Source of the DNA: JAXLYE01 sp046351595
GTDB taxonomy: Bacteria; Myxococcota_A; Polyangia; Palsa-1104; JAEUJZ01
Assembly (NCBI GenBank): GCA_046351595.1
Contig: JAXLYE010000002.1
Span: forward strand, 620,001 to 684,000
DNA length: 64,000 nucleotides
Reading direction: 5' to 3'
In this document: positions 1-9,750 of the stretch, one piece after another
Position numbering within the stretch: the stretch's first letter is position 1
Layout: each line of letters begins with the position of its first letter
Notes under the pieces: model-generated
The model's database searches: none
The model's input: the letters and a program-made list of their open reading frames with translations, nothing else
Told to the model about the DNA's origin: nothing
Made by a program: the position numbers and the translations under genes

Positions 1-765
1 CTCGGCCGCCGAGCGCGCGCTCTCGTCGGCGGCGACCGGGACGCCGGTGCGCCGCGCGACCTCGCCGAGCGCCTCGGTGTCGCCGCGCGGGGTCGGCTGC
101 TCGAACAGGACCACGCGCTCGCGGCGCGCGCCGAGCTCGCGCAGGAGCCGCACCGCGTCGTCGGGCTGCAGGCTGGCGTTGGCGTCGAGCAGCAGCCGCG
201 CCTGCGGCGCCGCCTCGGTGATCGCGACGAGCCGCGCCAGATCGAGCGCCAGCGGCACGCCGCCGAGCTTGACCTTGAGCACGTCGAAGCCCTGCGCCGC
301 CGCTTGCGCCGCCGCCGCCCGCGCCTGCTCGACGCCGCCGGTGACCACGGTGATGTCCGTGCGCAACGCGGGCTCGGCGCCGCCGAAGAAGCGCCACATC
401 GACAGCCCCGCCTGGCGCAAGAGCGCGTCCAAGAGCGCGGTTTCCAGCCCGCAGCGCGCGCTCGGCACCTCGGGCAGCGCCTCGCAAAGCGTCCGCGCCA
501 GGTGGCGCCAGCGCCCGGCGTCCTGCCCCACAAGCAGCGGCACGGCCAGCGCCGCGGCGCGCAGCGCGTCCGCCTGCGTCTCGCCGCTGACCGCCGGGAA
601 CGGCGCGGCCTCGCCGAGGCCCTGCGTGCCGTCGGCGAGGGTCACCTGGCACAGGACGTTGCGCGCCACCTCTTGCGCCCCCTGCGCGATCCCGAACGGC
701 TCGCGCATCCCGACGTCGAGCGGCCGCGCCGTGACCGCGATGATGGTGCTCGAGAGCATGCCCAT
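1..765 (-). CDS. Enolase-superfamily enzyme (muconate cycloisomerase / dipeptide epimerase-like), 3' end cut by window
   Basis: Only the first 255 codons lie in the window. The translation has the layout of the mandelate racemase/muconate-lactonizing branch of the enolase superfamily: an N-terminal capping domain (about 1-125) and then the start of the TIM barrel. Visible catalytic features are KVK at residues 164-166 (general-base lysine), LLLDAN with metal ligand D194, FEQP with E222, and AADES with D247. These spacings match the dipeptide epimerase and muconate cycloisomerase subgroups; substrate cannot be told apart from sequence alone. The start is ATG at 765, with a second in-frame ATG at 759; neither has a strong ribosome-binding site. 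It is divergent from the transporter gene that follows. An o-succinylbenzoate synthase role is possible but no menaquinone genes are near. Confidence 0.85.
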   Translation of the reverse strand, partial: MGMLSSTIIAVTARPLDVGMREPFGIAQGAQEVARNVLCQVTLADGTQGLGEAAPFPAVSGETQADALRAAALAVPLLVGQDAGRWRHLARTLCEALPEVPSARCGLETALLDALLRQAGLSMWRFFGGAEPALRTDITVVTGGVEQARAAAAQAAAQGFDVLKVKLGGVPLALDLARLVAITEAAPQARLLLDANASLQPDDAVRLLRELGARRERVVLFEQPTPRGDTEALGEVARRTGVPVAADESARSAAE

Positions 766-901
766 GCCCCATCATGCGGCAGGGGTCGCTCGGCGGCCTA
801 GCAAAACCAGGGCGCCACAAACCGGCGGCTCGGCTCTGCGGCGTTTCCCCTATACTCGCGCCACTTGTCGATGCGCCCCGCGGCGCGACAGCCGAGCCCC
901 C

Positions 902-1624
902 ATGACCCACCAAGACCCGCCCCCCGCCGTCGAGAACCACCGCCACTACCGGTACTACGACCTGATGATGGCGGGCTTCCTCACGGTGCTGCTCTGCTCG
1001 AACCTCATCCCGTCGGGCAAGAGCTGTCAGCTGTGGGGCCTGAAGTTTGGCGCCGGCAACATCTTCTTCCCGATCAGCTACATCTTCGGCGACGTGCTGA
1101 CCGAGGTGTACGGCTATGCCCGCAGCCGCAAGGTGATCTGGGCCGGCTTCGGGGCGCTCCTGTTCGCCGGCCTGATGACGCAGGTGGTGATCCACCTGCC
1201 GCCCAACCTCGACGAGCCGCTGAACCAGCGCGTGCAGCCGGCGCTCGAGATCGTGTTCGGCAACACCTGGCGCATCCTGCTCGGCTCGGTGGTCGCGTTC
1301 TGGGTCGGCGACTTCGCCAACTCGTACGTGATGGCCAAGATGAAGGTGCTGACGCGCGGCCGCTTCCTCTGGGCGCGCACCATCGGCTCGACGGTGGTCG
1401 GCCAGGGCGTGGACAGCCTGATCTTCTACCCGATCGCATTTCTCGGCCTGTGGTCGACGACCGAGATGCTGAAGATCGTGGTCTTCAACTGGATCTTCAA
1501 GGTCAGCATCGAGGTCGTATTCACGCCGCTGACCTACCTGGTGGTGAACTCGCTCAAGCGCGCCGAGCGCGAGGACTACTACGACGCGAAGACCAACTTC
1601 ACGCCGTTCTCGCTGCGCGACTGA
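902..1624 (+). CDS. yhhQ: Queuosine precursor transporter, YhhQ family
   Basis: A 240-residue polytopic membrane protein of the YhhQ/DUF165 (VUT) family, which imports queuine-pathway precursors such as preQ0 or preQ1. After a short hydrophilic N-terminus, helix 1 begins near residue 18 (LMMAGFLTVLLCSNL); the conserved motif ISYIFGDVLTEVYGY follows, then further helices with FWVGDFANSYVMAK and the final segment around VVFNWIFKVSIEVVFTPLTY. Length and motifs fit the family closely. ATG at 902 is chosen because it precedes the conserved helix directly; the open frame continues far upstream, but that part is antisense to the preceding gene. A TATACT box at 851-856 could be the -10 element. I looked for a preQ1 riboswitch in the 136-bp leader and saw no convincing one. 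Confidence 0.9.
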   Translation: MTHQDPPPAVENHRHYRYYDLMMAGFLTVLLCSNLIPSGKSCQLWGLKFGAGNIFFPISYIFGDVLTEVYGYARSRKVIWAGFGALLFAGLMTQVVIHLPPNLDEPLNQRVQPALEIVFGNTWRILLGSVVAFWVGDFANSYVMAKMKVLTRGRFLWARTIGSTVVGQGVDSLIFYPIAFLGLWSTTEMLKIVVFNWIFKVSIEVVFTPLTYLVVNSLKRAEREDYYDAKTNFTPFSLRD

Positions 1625-1648
1625 GCCGGGTCCGGTCTGCTGGGCCGC

Positions 1649-2311
<663 letters not shown>

Positions 2312-2397
2312 GGGCGACTCCTTGCCGCAATCTTACGGCGCCGCGGCGCATCGGCACGGGTGCGAAACGGGCCGCGGCGGATGTATCTTGCGCGCCC

Positions 2398-3081
2398 ATG
2401 CCGCCGCGCGTCCGCGTCCGCCACCACGTAAACCCCCTCCGCTCGGGCTACATGCACATCGCGCCGCCGCCGCTCGCGCCGCTGGCCGAGCCGGCCGCCG
2501 CTGCCGTCGTTGCTGGCGCCACCGCTAAGGCCACCGACGACATCCCGCTCGAGGTCGAGCTCGGGTGCGCCGACGCCCAGTTCCTGTTCCAGCTGGCGCG
2601 CCGCGATCCGAACACGCGGTACGTCGGGGTCGAGATCCGCCGCCCGCACGTCGACGACGTCAACCAGCGCGCGGCCGAGGAGGGCCTGGGCCGCCTGTCC
2701 GCGGTGTTCGCGCACATCAACCTGGACCTGCCCGCGATCTTCGCCGGCCACCCGGTGCGGCGCTTCTACATCAACTTCCCGGATCCGTGGTTCAAGCGCG
2801 CGCAGCACAAGCGCCGCATCGTGACCCCCGAGCTCGTCGACACGCTGCTGTCGCTGCTTATCCCGCAGGGCGAGATCTTCTTCCAGAGCGACGTGTTCGA
2901 TCTGGCGCTCGACGCCATGGCGGTGCTGGAGTGCGAGCCGCGCCTCGCGAACGCGAGCCCGCGCGGCGAGTGGTCCTTCTACGGCGACAGCCCGTTTTCG
3001 GCGCGCTCTTTGCGCGAGGACCGCGTCACCGCGCACGGCGACCCGGTCTGGCGCATCTTGTACCGTCGGCGCGGCGGCTAG
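2398..3081 (+). CDS. trmB: tRNA (guanine-N7-)-methyltransferase
   Basis: A 227-residue TrmB homologue that methylates G46 in the variable loop of tRNAs using S-adenosylmethionine. The SAM-binding start is VELGCADAQFLFQLA (about residue 54), followed by YVGVEIRRPHVDD. The family hallmark FPDPWFKRAQHKRRIV is intact near residue 128. Its length is slightly below that of the E. coli enzyme. A shorter start at the internal Met (MHIAPPP, residue 19) is possible, since the first 18 residues are Arg/Pro-rich and not part of the fold. It converges with the lipoprotein gene at 3078, with which it shares 4 bp at the stop codons. Confidence 0.93.
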   Translation: MPPRVRVRHHVNPLRSGYMHIAPPPLAPLAEPAAAAVVAGATAKATDDIPLEVELGCADAQFLFQLARRDPNTRYVGVEIRRPHVDDVNQRAAEEGLGRLSAVFAHINLDLPAIFAGHPVRRFYINFPDPWFKRAQHKRRIVTPELVDTLLSLLIPQGEIFFQSDVFDLALDAMAVLECEPRLANASPRGEWSFYGDSPFSARSLREDRVTAHGDPVWRILYRRRGG

Positions 3082-3875
3082 CGCGGCAGGCCGACGACCA
3101 CGGTCGGCGTCAGCTTCAGCTCGAGCTTGCCGGCCGGCAGGTCCTCCATGGCCCGCACGACGGGCTTGGTGACCAGCATCAGCACGAACGGCACCTTGGG
3201 GTTCTGCACGTAGTAGACGAACTTGGTGCGCGCCTCGGTGCCGTCGGCGATGACGATCTTGCGCGAGCCCTCGGGGATGGTGGTGCCGCGCGCGATGGCC
3301 GGGATCTTGTCGATGAACACCACGCCCTGGTCCGTCGGCTTCTGCGCGTTCTGCGGGCCGATGTAAAGGTCCGACTCGGGCAGGTTGACGGTGGTGGTGT
3401 TGGTGGTGACGCCGTAGGCGAGCTCGATGCTGCGCACCGCGTTGACCACCTTGCCGCCGACGCTCGTGGCGAACGACTGGTCGTCGGCGAGGGTCACCGG
3501 GTAGGTCAGCACGGCGTTGACCTGCGCGGTGCAGCTCTTGGCCGTGGTGTCGCACACGCCCGTGACGGTGCTGCCCGGGCCGAGCGTGATGCCCTGGGCC
3601 GCGGCCGAGCAGTTGTCGGCCTGCGCCGTGCACGGCGCGGTCGGCACCTTGCCCATGTTGTTGCCCAGGTTCAGCGTATACGTCTGCGTCTGCAGGCGGA
3701 TCGGGATGTCGAAGATGTCGGCCGAGATCAGGCCGCAGCCGACCGCCGCGCCCGAGAGGCACAGGGCCGCCGCCGCGAGCAGCGCGCCGCGCCGCGCCGT
3801 CCGCCTGCCACCGGGCCGCTGCCCGGCCGCCGCACTGAGGGACATCGGGGACTCGTGCAAAGTGTCTTTTGCCAT
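3078..3875 (-). CDS. Putative lipoprotein of unknown function
   Basis: About 265 residues. I do not recognise a family. The N-terminus has a basic stretch (RRTARRG), a hydrophobic core and a lipobox-like GAAVGC, consistent with export and lipidation. The mature part is rich in Thr/Val and beta-forming, with four cysteines (APCTAQADNC and VCDTTAKSC) that could make two disulfides. ATG at 3875 is preferred because AGAAGAG lies 7-8 bases upstream; the frame is open to 3920 (alternative ATG) and another Met lies at 3845. The last 4 bp overlap convergent trmB. Confidence 0.75.
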   Translation of the reverse strand: MAKDTLHESPMSLSAAAGQRPGGRRTARRGALLAAAALCLSGAAVGCGLISADIFDIPIRLQTQTYTLNLGNNMGKVPTAPCTAQADNCSAAAQGITLGPGSTVTGVCDTTAKSCTAQVNAVLTYPVTLADDQSFATSVGGKVVNAVRSIELAYGVTTNTTTVNLPESDLYIGPQNAQKPTDQGVVFIDKIPAIARGTTIPEGSRKIVIADGTEARTKFVYYVQNPKVPFVLMLVTKPVVRAMEDLPAGKLELKLTPTVVVGLPR

Positions 3876-3980
3876 AGGACCGCTCTTCTGATTAAGGTTA
3901 CGTAGCGTCATGATCGGCATGCTACCACGCCGCTTGACGCCCGAACCACCGCCGGGTCATCGTCGGTGACTAGAGCTCAA

Positions 3981-4937
3981 ATGCGGCGGTCGTTTCGCAC
4001 CTTTATCGGCGTGGATCTGGGAGGCGGCAAGGGCAAGACCACAGCGGTCGTGCGCCTGCGGCTCGAGCTCGAGGCGGGCGACCGCGAGCCGCTGCGGCCG
4101 AGCGAGCGCGAGTCGCTGCGCAACGGCGATCGCCTGCAGGTGCCGCAGCTCACCGTCGAGGACGCGGGCATCGGGCGGACGTTCTACGACGATCGCCTGC
4201 TCGAGTACCTGCTGCGCCACGCGGACGACGCGGTGCTGGCGATGGACGCGCCGCTGACGCTGCCCGCCTGCGTGCGCTGCACGCTGCCGCGCTGCCCAGG
4301 CCTTGCGGCCTGCGACGTGCCGACGGTGCGCTGGTTCAGCACGCGCAGCGAGGCGAAAAGCGACAAGAACGGCAAGCCCCGGTACACGCCGTACACGCAG
4401 CGCGCCACCGAGGTCGTGCTGCACGAGGACCACGGCATCGTGCCGCGCGAGACGCTGGGCCAGGGCATGGGGCCGCTGACCGCGCGCATGGCCTACCTGA
4501 AGCACGCGCTCGCCGGTTCCTACGACCTGAACCGCAACCTGCTCGAGGTCTACCCCAAGGCGACGCTGGCGCAGCTGTTCCCCGACCCCGAGCCGCCGCC
4601 GCCGCCGCGCGGCATCTCGTACCTCGACGGCAACGGCCGGCCGGTCGGGCTCGACGGCAAGCTCGCGCGCGGCATGCGCTCGGAGATCGCGCAGAAGTAC
4701 AAGCGCTCGGGCCACGGTCCGCAGATCCGCTCGCGCGTGCTCGGCGAGCTGCCCGAGCTGCGCTTCGGCCCGGGCCAGTGGCGCGAGTCCCTGATCCAGA
4801 GCGACCACGCCTTCGACGCGCTCTTGTGCGCGTACACCGCGTACCTGTGGGCGCGCGACGGCTGGTCGCTGCCGGGCGAGCCGGTGTTCGCCGAGGACGG
4901 CTGGATCTGGATCCCGCCGCGGCGCGGCCGGGCGTAG
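3981..4937 (+). CDS. DUF429 domain protein (predicted RNase H-fold nuclease)
   Basis: A 318-residue protein with DUF429 hallmarks: FIGVDLGGGKGK at the N-terminus (a ribonuclease-H-like first strand with an acidic residue), LAMDAPLTLP, LLEVYPKA in the middle, and SDHAFDALLCAYTAYLW near the C-terminus. The family is predicted to be a nuclease of the RNase H superfamily; its biological role is not known. Start is either ATG at 3981 or an in-frame GTG at 3966. A proline run (PPPPPP, about residue 208) lies in a loop. It converges with the HEAT gene at 4964 with only 26 bp between them. Confidence 0.8.
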   Translation: MRRSFRTFIGVDLGGGKGKTTAVVRLRLELEAGDREPLRPSERESLRNGDRLQVPQLTVEDAGIGRTFYDDRLLEYLLRHADDAVLAMDAPLTLPACVRCTLPRCPGLAACDVPTVRWFSTRSEAKSDKNGKPRYTPYTQRATEVVLHEDHGIVPRETLGQGMGPLTARMAYLKHALAGSYDLNRNLLEVYPKATLAQLFPDPEPPPPPRGISYLDGNGRPVGLDGKLARGMRSEIAQKYKRSGHGPQIRSRVLGELPELRFGPGQWRESLIQSDHAFDALLCAYTAYLWARDGWSLPGEPVFAEDGWIWIPPRRGRA

Positions 4938-4963
4938 ACCCGCCTCGGACCCCGCGCCGGCCG

Positions 4964-7555
4964 TCAGTCGAGGCCGTCGACGCTGTCCTGCCAGTAGGAC
5001 GGCTGCCGCTCGCGGCGCTGCACGTACAGCTCGATCTGCTCGCGCAGCGACAGCTGCCGCACCGCGGGCAGAAGCGCCGCCGTCTCCGTCGGGTCGAGCG
5101 CCTGGCACAGCGTCGGGACGTAGTGCGAGACGTGCTCGACCTCATCGGCCTCGGCGGTGGCCAGAAGCTCGCTGATGAGCGGCCGCAGCGGCTCGGGCGG
5201 CGCCTTGAGGTAGACGAGCAGGAACAAGAGGAACATGCGCTGCTCGCGCGGCGCGCTGGCGATGAGCGGCGGCAGCCGCGGGTCCGACGGCGCCAGGCCC
5301 TCCAGCCGCACCAGCGTCGTCGCCGCCTCGGCGGCCGACTCGTAGCCGCGCGCGGGCGAGCCGAGCGCCGCGAGCAGCGCCGGCAGCGCCTCGGCCAGGC
5401 TGTCGCGCCGCACCTGCCGCGCCGCCAGCACGAACGCCGGCGACGCCGGCTCGGCCAGCGCGGTCTGCAGCCAGCTCGCCGGCAGCCGGCCCGAATCGAG
5501 CAGGAGCTCCAGGCAGCTCAGCGCGAAGGTGGCGGTCGCGCGCCGGCTGCTCCCCTCGCCGCCGTCGGGCCAGCGGCCCGCGCTCTCGGCCAGAAGCCAG
5601 GCCGAGAGCACCTGCTCGGCCAGGTCGAGCAGCGCCGGCACGCGGCGCTTGAAGCCGACGTGGCAGATGCGCGCGGCCCGCCCCACGTCGCGCTGCGCCC
5701 AGGCCGCCGACACCGCCGCGGTGAGCTTGGCATCGAGCTCCGCATCGCGCCGCCACTTGGCCAGGATGTCCGTCGCCCACGCCCAGCCGTCCGCGCCGCT
5801 CACCAGCAGCTCGAGCAGCCGATCGCGCAGACCGATCGGCGCGCCGATCGCGGCCAGCACCGACAGCGCCGCCGGCACCGCGTAGCGCACGCCGGAGTCG
5901 AGCTGCCGCACCGCCAGCTCGCGCAGCGCCGGCAGGTCGCGCTTGCGCAGCTTGCGCGCCTGCACGAGGCCATTGAGCCGCCGCAGCCACGACATGGCGC
6001 AGGCGCCCGGGTAGCGCGCCGCGAGCAGGCACAGCGCCCGCACCGCGCTCGAGCCGAAGCGGCGGTACAGCCGCGCCACCATCTGATCGAGGTCCTTGGG
6101 CAGCCGCCGCCGCTGCCGCTGCGCCAGCAGCGTATCGTCGGCGAGCGCGAAGGTGATGAGCGCCAGCGCCTCGGGGTCCGGCGCCTCGCCGAGCAGCACC
6201 TCGAGCATGGCCTGTCGCGCCTCGGGCGACTGGCCGCGCAGGACCATGAGCCGCGACAGCAGCTTCTCGCTCGGCGGCCCGGACAGGAGCTCGAGCTCGA
6301 CGCCGGCCAGCGGCTCCAGCGGACAGGGCCCGCCGAAGCGCTCGAGCCACAGCTCACGCGCGCACTCGGAAACCTGCGACGCACCGTCGGCCGCCGCGCG
6401 CAGAAGGCGCGGGCGCGCCAGCTCATCGGGCAGCCGGCCGACCGCGCGCACCGCGGCGTAGCGCCCCCAGGTGTCGGCGCCGAGCGCGTGATCGATGTGG
6501 ACCACCGCCTCCTCGGGGTAGGCCGCGGCCAGCGCCCGCAGCGCCCACGCCGCGTCGAAGTCGCTGCGCGACAGCTGCCGCGGCACCTCCTTGCCGCGCA
6601 CGATGCGCACAAGGAGCTCGGCGCTGCCCGGCGGGCGCACGGTGCGGATCGCGCGCTCCAGCGCCTGCCCGTACAGGCTCATCTCCTCGTACAGCTCGCT
6701 GCTGTGGCTCGGCGGCGGGTGGACGAACAGGTCCTGCAGCAGGAACAACAGGTCGTCGGCCTGCACCGCCGGCGGCGTGAACTTGTCGAGCAGGAGGTCG
6801 AGCGCGCGCCAGCGGATGCCCAGGTGCGGCAGCCGCAGCGCCTCGCGCAGCGCCGGGATCGCCGCCCGGCTGCAGCACAGGTCCAGCCAGGTCACCGCGA
6901 TCTCGCGGGCGCTCCACGACGTGCTCGTCGTCAGGATCTCGACGAGCCGCGGCACGAAGCCGGGGTAGTCGGCGAAGGGCCGCTCGCCCTGCTCCTCCTG
7001 CGCCGAGATCAGCGGCAGGTTCAGGCGCGCCGCCAGCCAGCTGTCCCCGGCGCGCGCGACATCGACCAGGAGCTCGCCGGTTTCGGGGTGCTCGAAGCGC
7101 AGCCACAGCGTCGCCGTCGACAGCGGGTCCAGCGACTCGGGCTGCAGCCGATCGCGGTAGCGCAAAAGCAGGCGCACAAGGCGGGCCGCCGCGCGCGGGT
7201 GGCGGACCAGCGCCGTCAGCGAGAAGCCGAGCGAGCCCGCGTGCGCGAGCAGCTCGACCGCGGCCTCGGGCTGCTCGTGCGCCGGCAGGGCCCAGACCCG
7301 CTCGGTGCGCTCGGCCAGCGCCTGGCACGAGGTCACGGCCGCGGCGCGCCAGTGCTCCAGATCGCTGCCGTCGACCTCGTCGGAGAGCGGCTTCAGCTCG
7401 GCGGGCTCGCGGACCGGCTCGGCGGCGCTCGCCTCCCTGTCGGGCGGCAGCGACGGGACCGTCGCATCCTCCAGCTGGATCGGCTCGTGGCCGGGGGTTA
7501 GCGTCCAGGCGTAGCGGCGCGCCAGTTGGAAATCGACCTCGTCCTGCTTGCCCAT
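4964..7555 (-). CDS. Large HEAT-repeat protein, function unknown
   Basis: An 863-residue, Leu/Ala/Arg-rich, almost wholly alpha-helical protein with many degenerate HEAT-like helical pairs (for example AAIPALREALRLPHLGIRWR and ADTWGRYAAVRAVGRLPDE). No signal peptide, membrane segment or enzymatic motif is visible, so it is probably a cytoplasmic scaffold. It lies 30 bp downstream of the acyl-CoA dehydrogenase on the same strand and likely belongs to the same transcription unit (10911 to 4964). Start ATG at 7555. The role is unknown; HEAT proteins usually serve as protein-binding solenoids. Confidence 0.8.
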   Translation of the reverse strand: MGKQDEVDFQLARRYAWTLTPGHEPIQLEDATVPSLPPDREASAAEPVREPAELKPLSDEVDGSDLEHWRAAAVTSCQALAERTERVWALPAHEQPEAAVELLAHAGSLGFSLTALVRHPRAAARLVRLLLRYRDRLQPESLDPLSTATLWLRFEHPETGELLVDVARAGDSWLAARLNLPLISAQEEQGERPFADYPGFVPRLVEILTTSTSWSAREIAVTWLDLCCSRAAIPALREALRLPHLGIRWRALDLLLDKFTPPAVQADDLLFLLQDLFVHPPPSHSSELYEEMSLYGQALERAIRTVRPPGSAELLVRIVRGKEVPRQLSRSDFDAAWALRALAAAYPEEAVVHIDHALGADTWGRYAAVRAVGRLPDELARPRLLRAAADGASQVSECARELWLERFGGPCPLEPLAGVELELLSGPPSEKLLSRLMVLRGQSPEARQAMLEVLLGEAPDPEALALITFALADDTLLAQRQRRRLPKDLDQMVARLYRRFGSSAVRALCLLAARYPGACAMSWLRRLNGLVQARKLRKRDLPALRELAVRQLDSGVRYAVPAALSVLAAIGAPIGLRDRLLELLVSGADGWAWATDILAKWRRDAELDAKLTAAVSAAWAQRDVGRAARICHVGFKRRVPALLDLAEQVLSAWLLAESAGRWPDGGEGSSRRATATFALSCLELLLDSGRLPASWLQTALAEPASPAFVLAARQVRRDSLAEALPALLAALGSPARGYESAAEAATTLVRLEGLAPSDPRLPPLIASAPREQRMFLLFLLVYLKAPPEPLRPLISELLATAEADEVEHVSHYVPTLCQALDPTETAALLPAVRQLSLREQIELYVQRRERQPSYWQDSVDGLD

Positions 7556-7585
7556 GCTGGACAGCCTACCCTCTGCAGCGCCGGC

Positions 7586-9379
7586 TCACAGCACCGCGTC
7601 GAGCGGATAAGGCCTGCCGAGCGAGCAGTCGTCGGCGATCGCCTTCATCAGCTCATCATCATTGGCGGCAAAGCGCGCCAGCGCCTCGCGGATGCGGGCC
7701 GCGGCCTTGCTGCAGAAGCCCATGCACAGCCGCAGCTCGCGCTCGCCGTCGTCGAGCTGGCCGACCGCCTCGGGCATGCCGATCGCGCCGCGGGCGTAGC
7801 GGGCGTCCCGCGCGGTGAGCGCCGCCGAGGCCCGGGACACGGTCGCGCACATCGCGTACAGATCGATCACCACGTCGGCGACCCGGCGCTGCACGTACTG
7901 CATCTCGGAGATGACGCGGCCGTGGCGGCGCAGCACGCGATCGACCTCACGCGCCAGCTGCTCGACGGTGTCTTCGATGAACACCGCCTCCTTCTTGAGC
8001 CGCGGGTGGTGGTGCAGGATCTGGGCGCGGCCGTAGGTCGCGTGGCGCACCTTCTCGAACAGCGACTCGACGACCAAGCCGTAGCCGCGCAGCGGGTACT
8101 TGATGGCGTCGGCGAGCTTGTCGAGCTGCTCGGAAGGCCCGTGCAGCCCGGTGAGCGCGATGTAGCAGCGCAGCACCTCGTTGGTGCCGGGGAACAGCAT
8201 GTGGGCGTGGCTGTCGCGCAGCATGCGCTCGTAGGGGTATTCGGTGCGGAAGCCGCAGCCCGCCGCGATCTGCAGCGCCGTGCGCGCCGCGCGATCGAGC
8301 GTCTCGCTGGCCATGACCTTGCAGACCGCGGCCTCGAGCGAGCAGTCGGTCTCGCCGCCGCGGTGCCAGCGCGCGTCGAGCAGGCCGCTGGTCAAATACA
8401 GCGTCGACTCGAGCGCGTACAGGTCCACGGCCTGGCGCGCGATCTTGTCCTTGATCATGCCCAGGGTGCTGAGCAGGCGACCGAACTGGCGGCGGCTGGT
8501 CGCGTGCTGCACCGACAGGCGCAGAAGCTCGCGCGCCGCGCCCAGGCAGGCGGCGCCGAACAGCAGGCGGCCGCGCGACAGCGTCTCCATCGCCACCTTC
8601 TGGCCGTTGCCGAGCGCGCCGAGGATCTGGCTGCGCGGCACCTTGAGGTCGTGCAGGTACAGGGCGGTGGTGCTGGCGCCGCGCACACCGAGCTTGCTCT
8701 CCTCGGCGCCCGCGGTCAGGCCCGGGCCGCGCTCGACGAGGAAGCCGGTGAGGCGATCGGCCTGCGCGCCCTCGCGCAGGACCTGGGTCTGGGCGAAGGT
8801 GACGAACAGCTCGGCGCGGCCGCCGTTGAGCACCCACAGCTTGGTGCCCGAGAGGACGAAGCCCTCGGCCTCGGCGTCGGCGCGGCTGCGGCAGGCCACC
8901 GCGTCGCTGCCCGCCGTCGCCTCGGTCAGCGCGAAGGCCCCCAGCGCCTCGCCGCGGCACAGGCGCGGCAGGTAGCGGCGCTTCTGCTCGGGGGTGCCGT
9001 ACTGCAGGATCGCGCCGACGCACAGGCCGACGTGCGCGGCCACGGTCACCGCGACGCCGCCGTCGATGGCGCCGAGCTGATCGAGCACGCGGCAGGCGCC
9101 GGTCGTCGACAGGCCCAGGCCGCCGAGCTCGCCCGGCGCGGACAGGCCGAAGACCCCGAGCCGGCCCAGCGCTGCCAGCGTCTCGTCGGGGATGCGGGCC
9201 TCGCGGTCGATGCGGCGCGGGTCGATCGCCTCGCCGCCGAGGCGCACGAGGTCGCGCAGCAGGGTGGAAACCTGCTCCTGTTCGTTACGTGGCAGGCGCG
9301 GATAGGGGAAGAGCAGGTCTTCCCGGATGTCGCCGAGGAAGAGGCCCTTGGCGAAGCTGTGGCTGCGGGGGGTGCTCAT
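7586..9379 (-). CDS. Acyl-CoA dehydrogenase family protein (VLCAD/ACAD9-like length)
   Basis: A 597-residue flavoprotein resembling the long ACAD subfamily (VLCAD/ACAD9), with an N-terminal helical domain (SFAKGLFLGDIREDLLFPYP), a middle beta domain (LGAFALTEATAGSDA, TKLWVLNGG), the C-terminal FAD domain (ATSRRQFGRLL, QIAAGCGFRTEYPYERMLRD) and a roughly 170-residue extra helical tail. It would oxidise an acyl-CoA to the enoyl-CoA. The segment that normally reads F-E-G-T-N, carrying the catalytic glutamate, here reads FPGTNEVLR, so the base must lie elsewhere or be absent. ATG at 9379 is chosen because the conserved sequence starts directly after it; the end of the small membrane-protein frame overlaps it by 95 bp. 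Confidence 0.88.
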   Translation of the reverse strand: MSTPRSHSFAKGLFLGDIREDLLFPYPRLPRNEQEQVSTLLRDLVRLGGEAIDPRRIDREARIPDETLAALGRLGVFGLSAPGELGGLGLSTTGACRVLDQLGAIDGGVAVTVAAHVGLCVGAILQYGTPEQKRRYLPRLCRGEALGAFALTEATAGSDAVACRSRADAEAEGFVLSGTKLWVLNGGRAELFVTFAQTQVLREGAQADRLTGFLVERGPGLTAGAEESKLGVRGASTTALYLHDLKVPRSQILGALGNGQKVAMETLSRGRLLFGAACLGAARELLRLSVQHATSRRQFGRLLSTLGMIKDKIARQAVDLYALESTLYLTSGLLDARWHRGGETDCSLEAAVCKVMASETLDRAARTALQIAAGCGFRTEYPYERMLRDSHAHMLFPGTNEVLRCYIALTGLHGPSEQLDKLADAIKYPLRGYGLVVESLFEKVRHATYGRAQILHHHPRLKKEAVFIEDTVEQLAREVDRVLRRHGRVISEMQYVQRRVADVVIDLYAMCATVSRASAALTARDARYARGAIGMPEAVGQLDDGERELRLCMGFCSKAAARIREALARFAANDDELMKAIADDCSLGRPYPLDAVL

Positions 9380-9743
9380 CGGTCGTGAGCTCGCGAGCAT
9401 ACCGAGCGCGGGCGCCGAGCCCAAGCTCTGCCGCACGCTCGACGGACGGGCGCGGGGACGGCGGCGGCGGGCGGCGGCGCAGCGTCCCCAGGAGCCCGAG
9501 CAGCCAGGCCAGGCACAGCACGCTCGCCACGACCGCGACCGCCAGCGCCGTTGTCGGCAGGCCGAGCGGCGCGCGGGCGCGCAGGGCGGCGCTGCGCCCG
9601 GACAGGCCCAGCCCCACCGCAACGAGCGCCAGCGGCAGCGCCAGCACGATCAACAACAAGGCGAGCGGGCTCGTCGTCGGCCACAGCGGCACCAGCGCCA
9701 GCGTAAGCGCCAGCGCCCCGAGCCCGAGCGAGGCCCTGGACAT
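9285..9743 (-). CDS. Small integral membrane protein, hypothetical
   Basis: A 152-residue frame with three or four hydrophobic helices in its first 90 residues (LGALALTLALVPLW, LALLLIVLALPLALVAVGLG, TALAVAVVASVLCLAWLLGLL) followed by a basic, Pro-rich tail. I recognise no family. Its ATG at 9743 lies 7 bp after the stop of the phosphatase-like gene, which supports it as the second gene of the unit. It then overlaps the 5' end of the acyl-CoA dehydrogenase gene by 95 bp in another frame; the tail in this overlap is probably only by-product sequence. Confidence 0.5.
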   Translation of the reverse strand: MSRASLGLGALALTLALVPLWPTTSPLALLLIVLALPLALVAVGLGLSGRSAALRARAPLGLPTTALAVAVVASVLCLAWLLGLLGTLRRRPPPPSPRPSVERAAELGLGARARYARELTTDEHPPQPQLRQGPLPRRHPGRPALPLSAPAT

Positions 9744-9750
9744 CCGCGAG

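Noticed and set aside
766..901. preQ1 riboswitch before the queuosine transporter
   Set aside because: The leader lacks the expected stem with A-rich pairing tail; only a TATACT box stands out.
47..1624. A 525-residue frame across the first two genes
   Set aside because: Its first 285 residues are antisense to the enolase-superfamily gene and have no fold; only the part from 902 (YhhQ) is real.
4778..7501. A 907-residue rightward frame
   Set aside because: It is the mirror of the leftward HEAT gene; the composition is Arg/Gln/His-rich with no recognisable domain.
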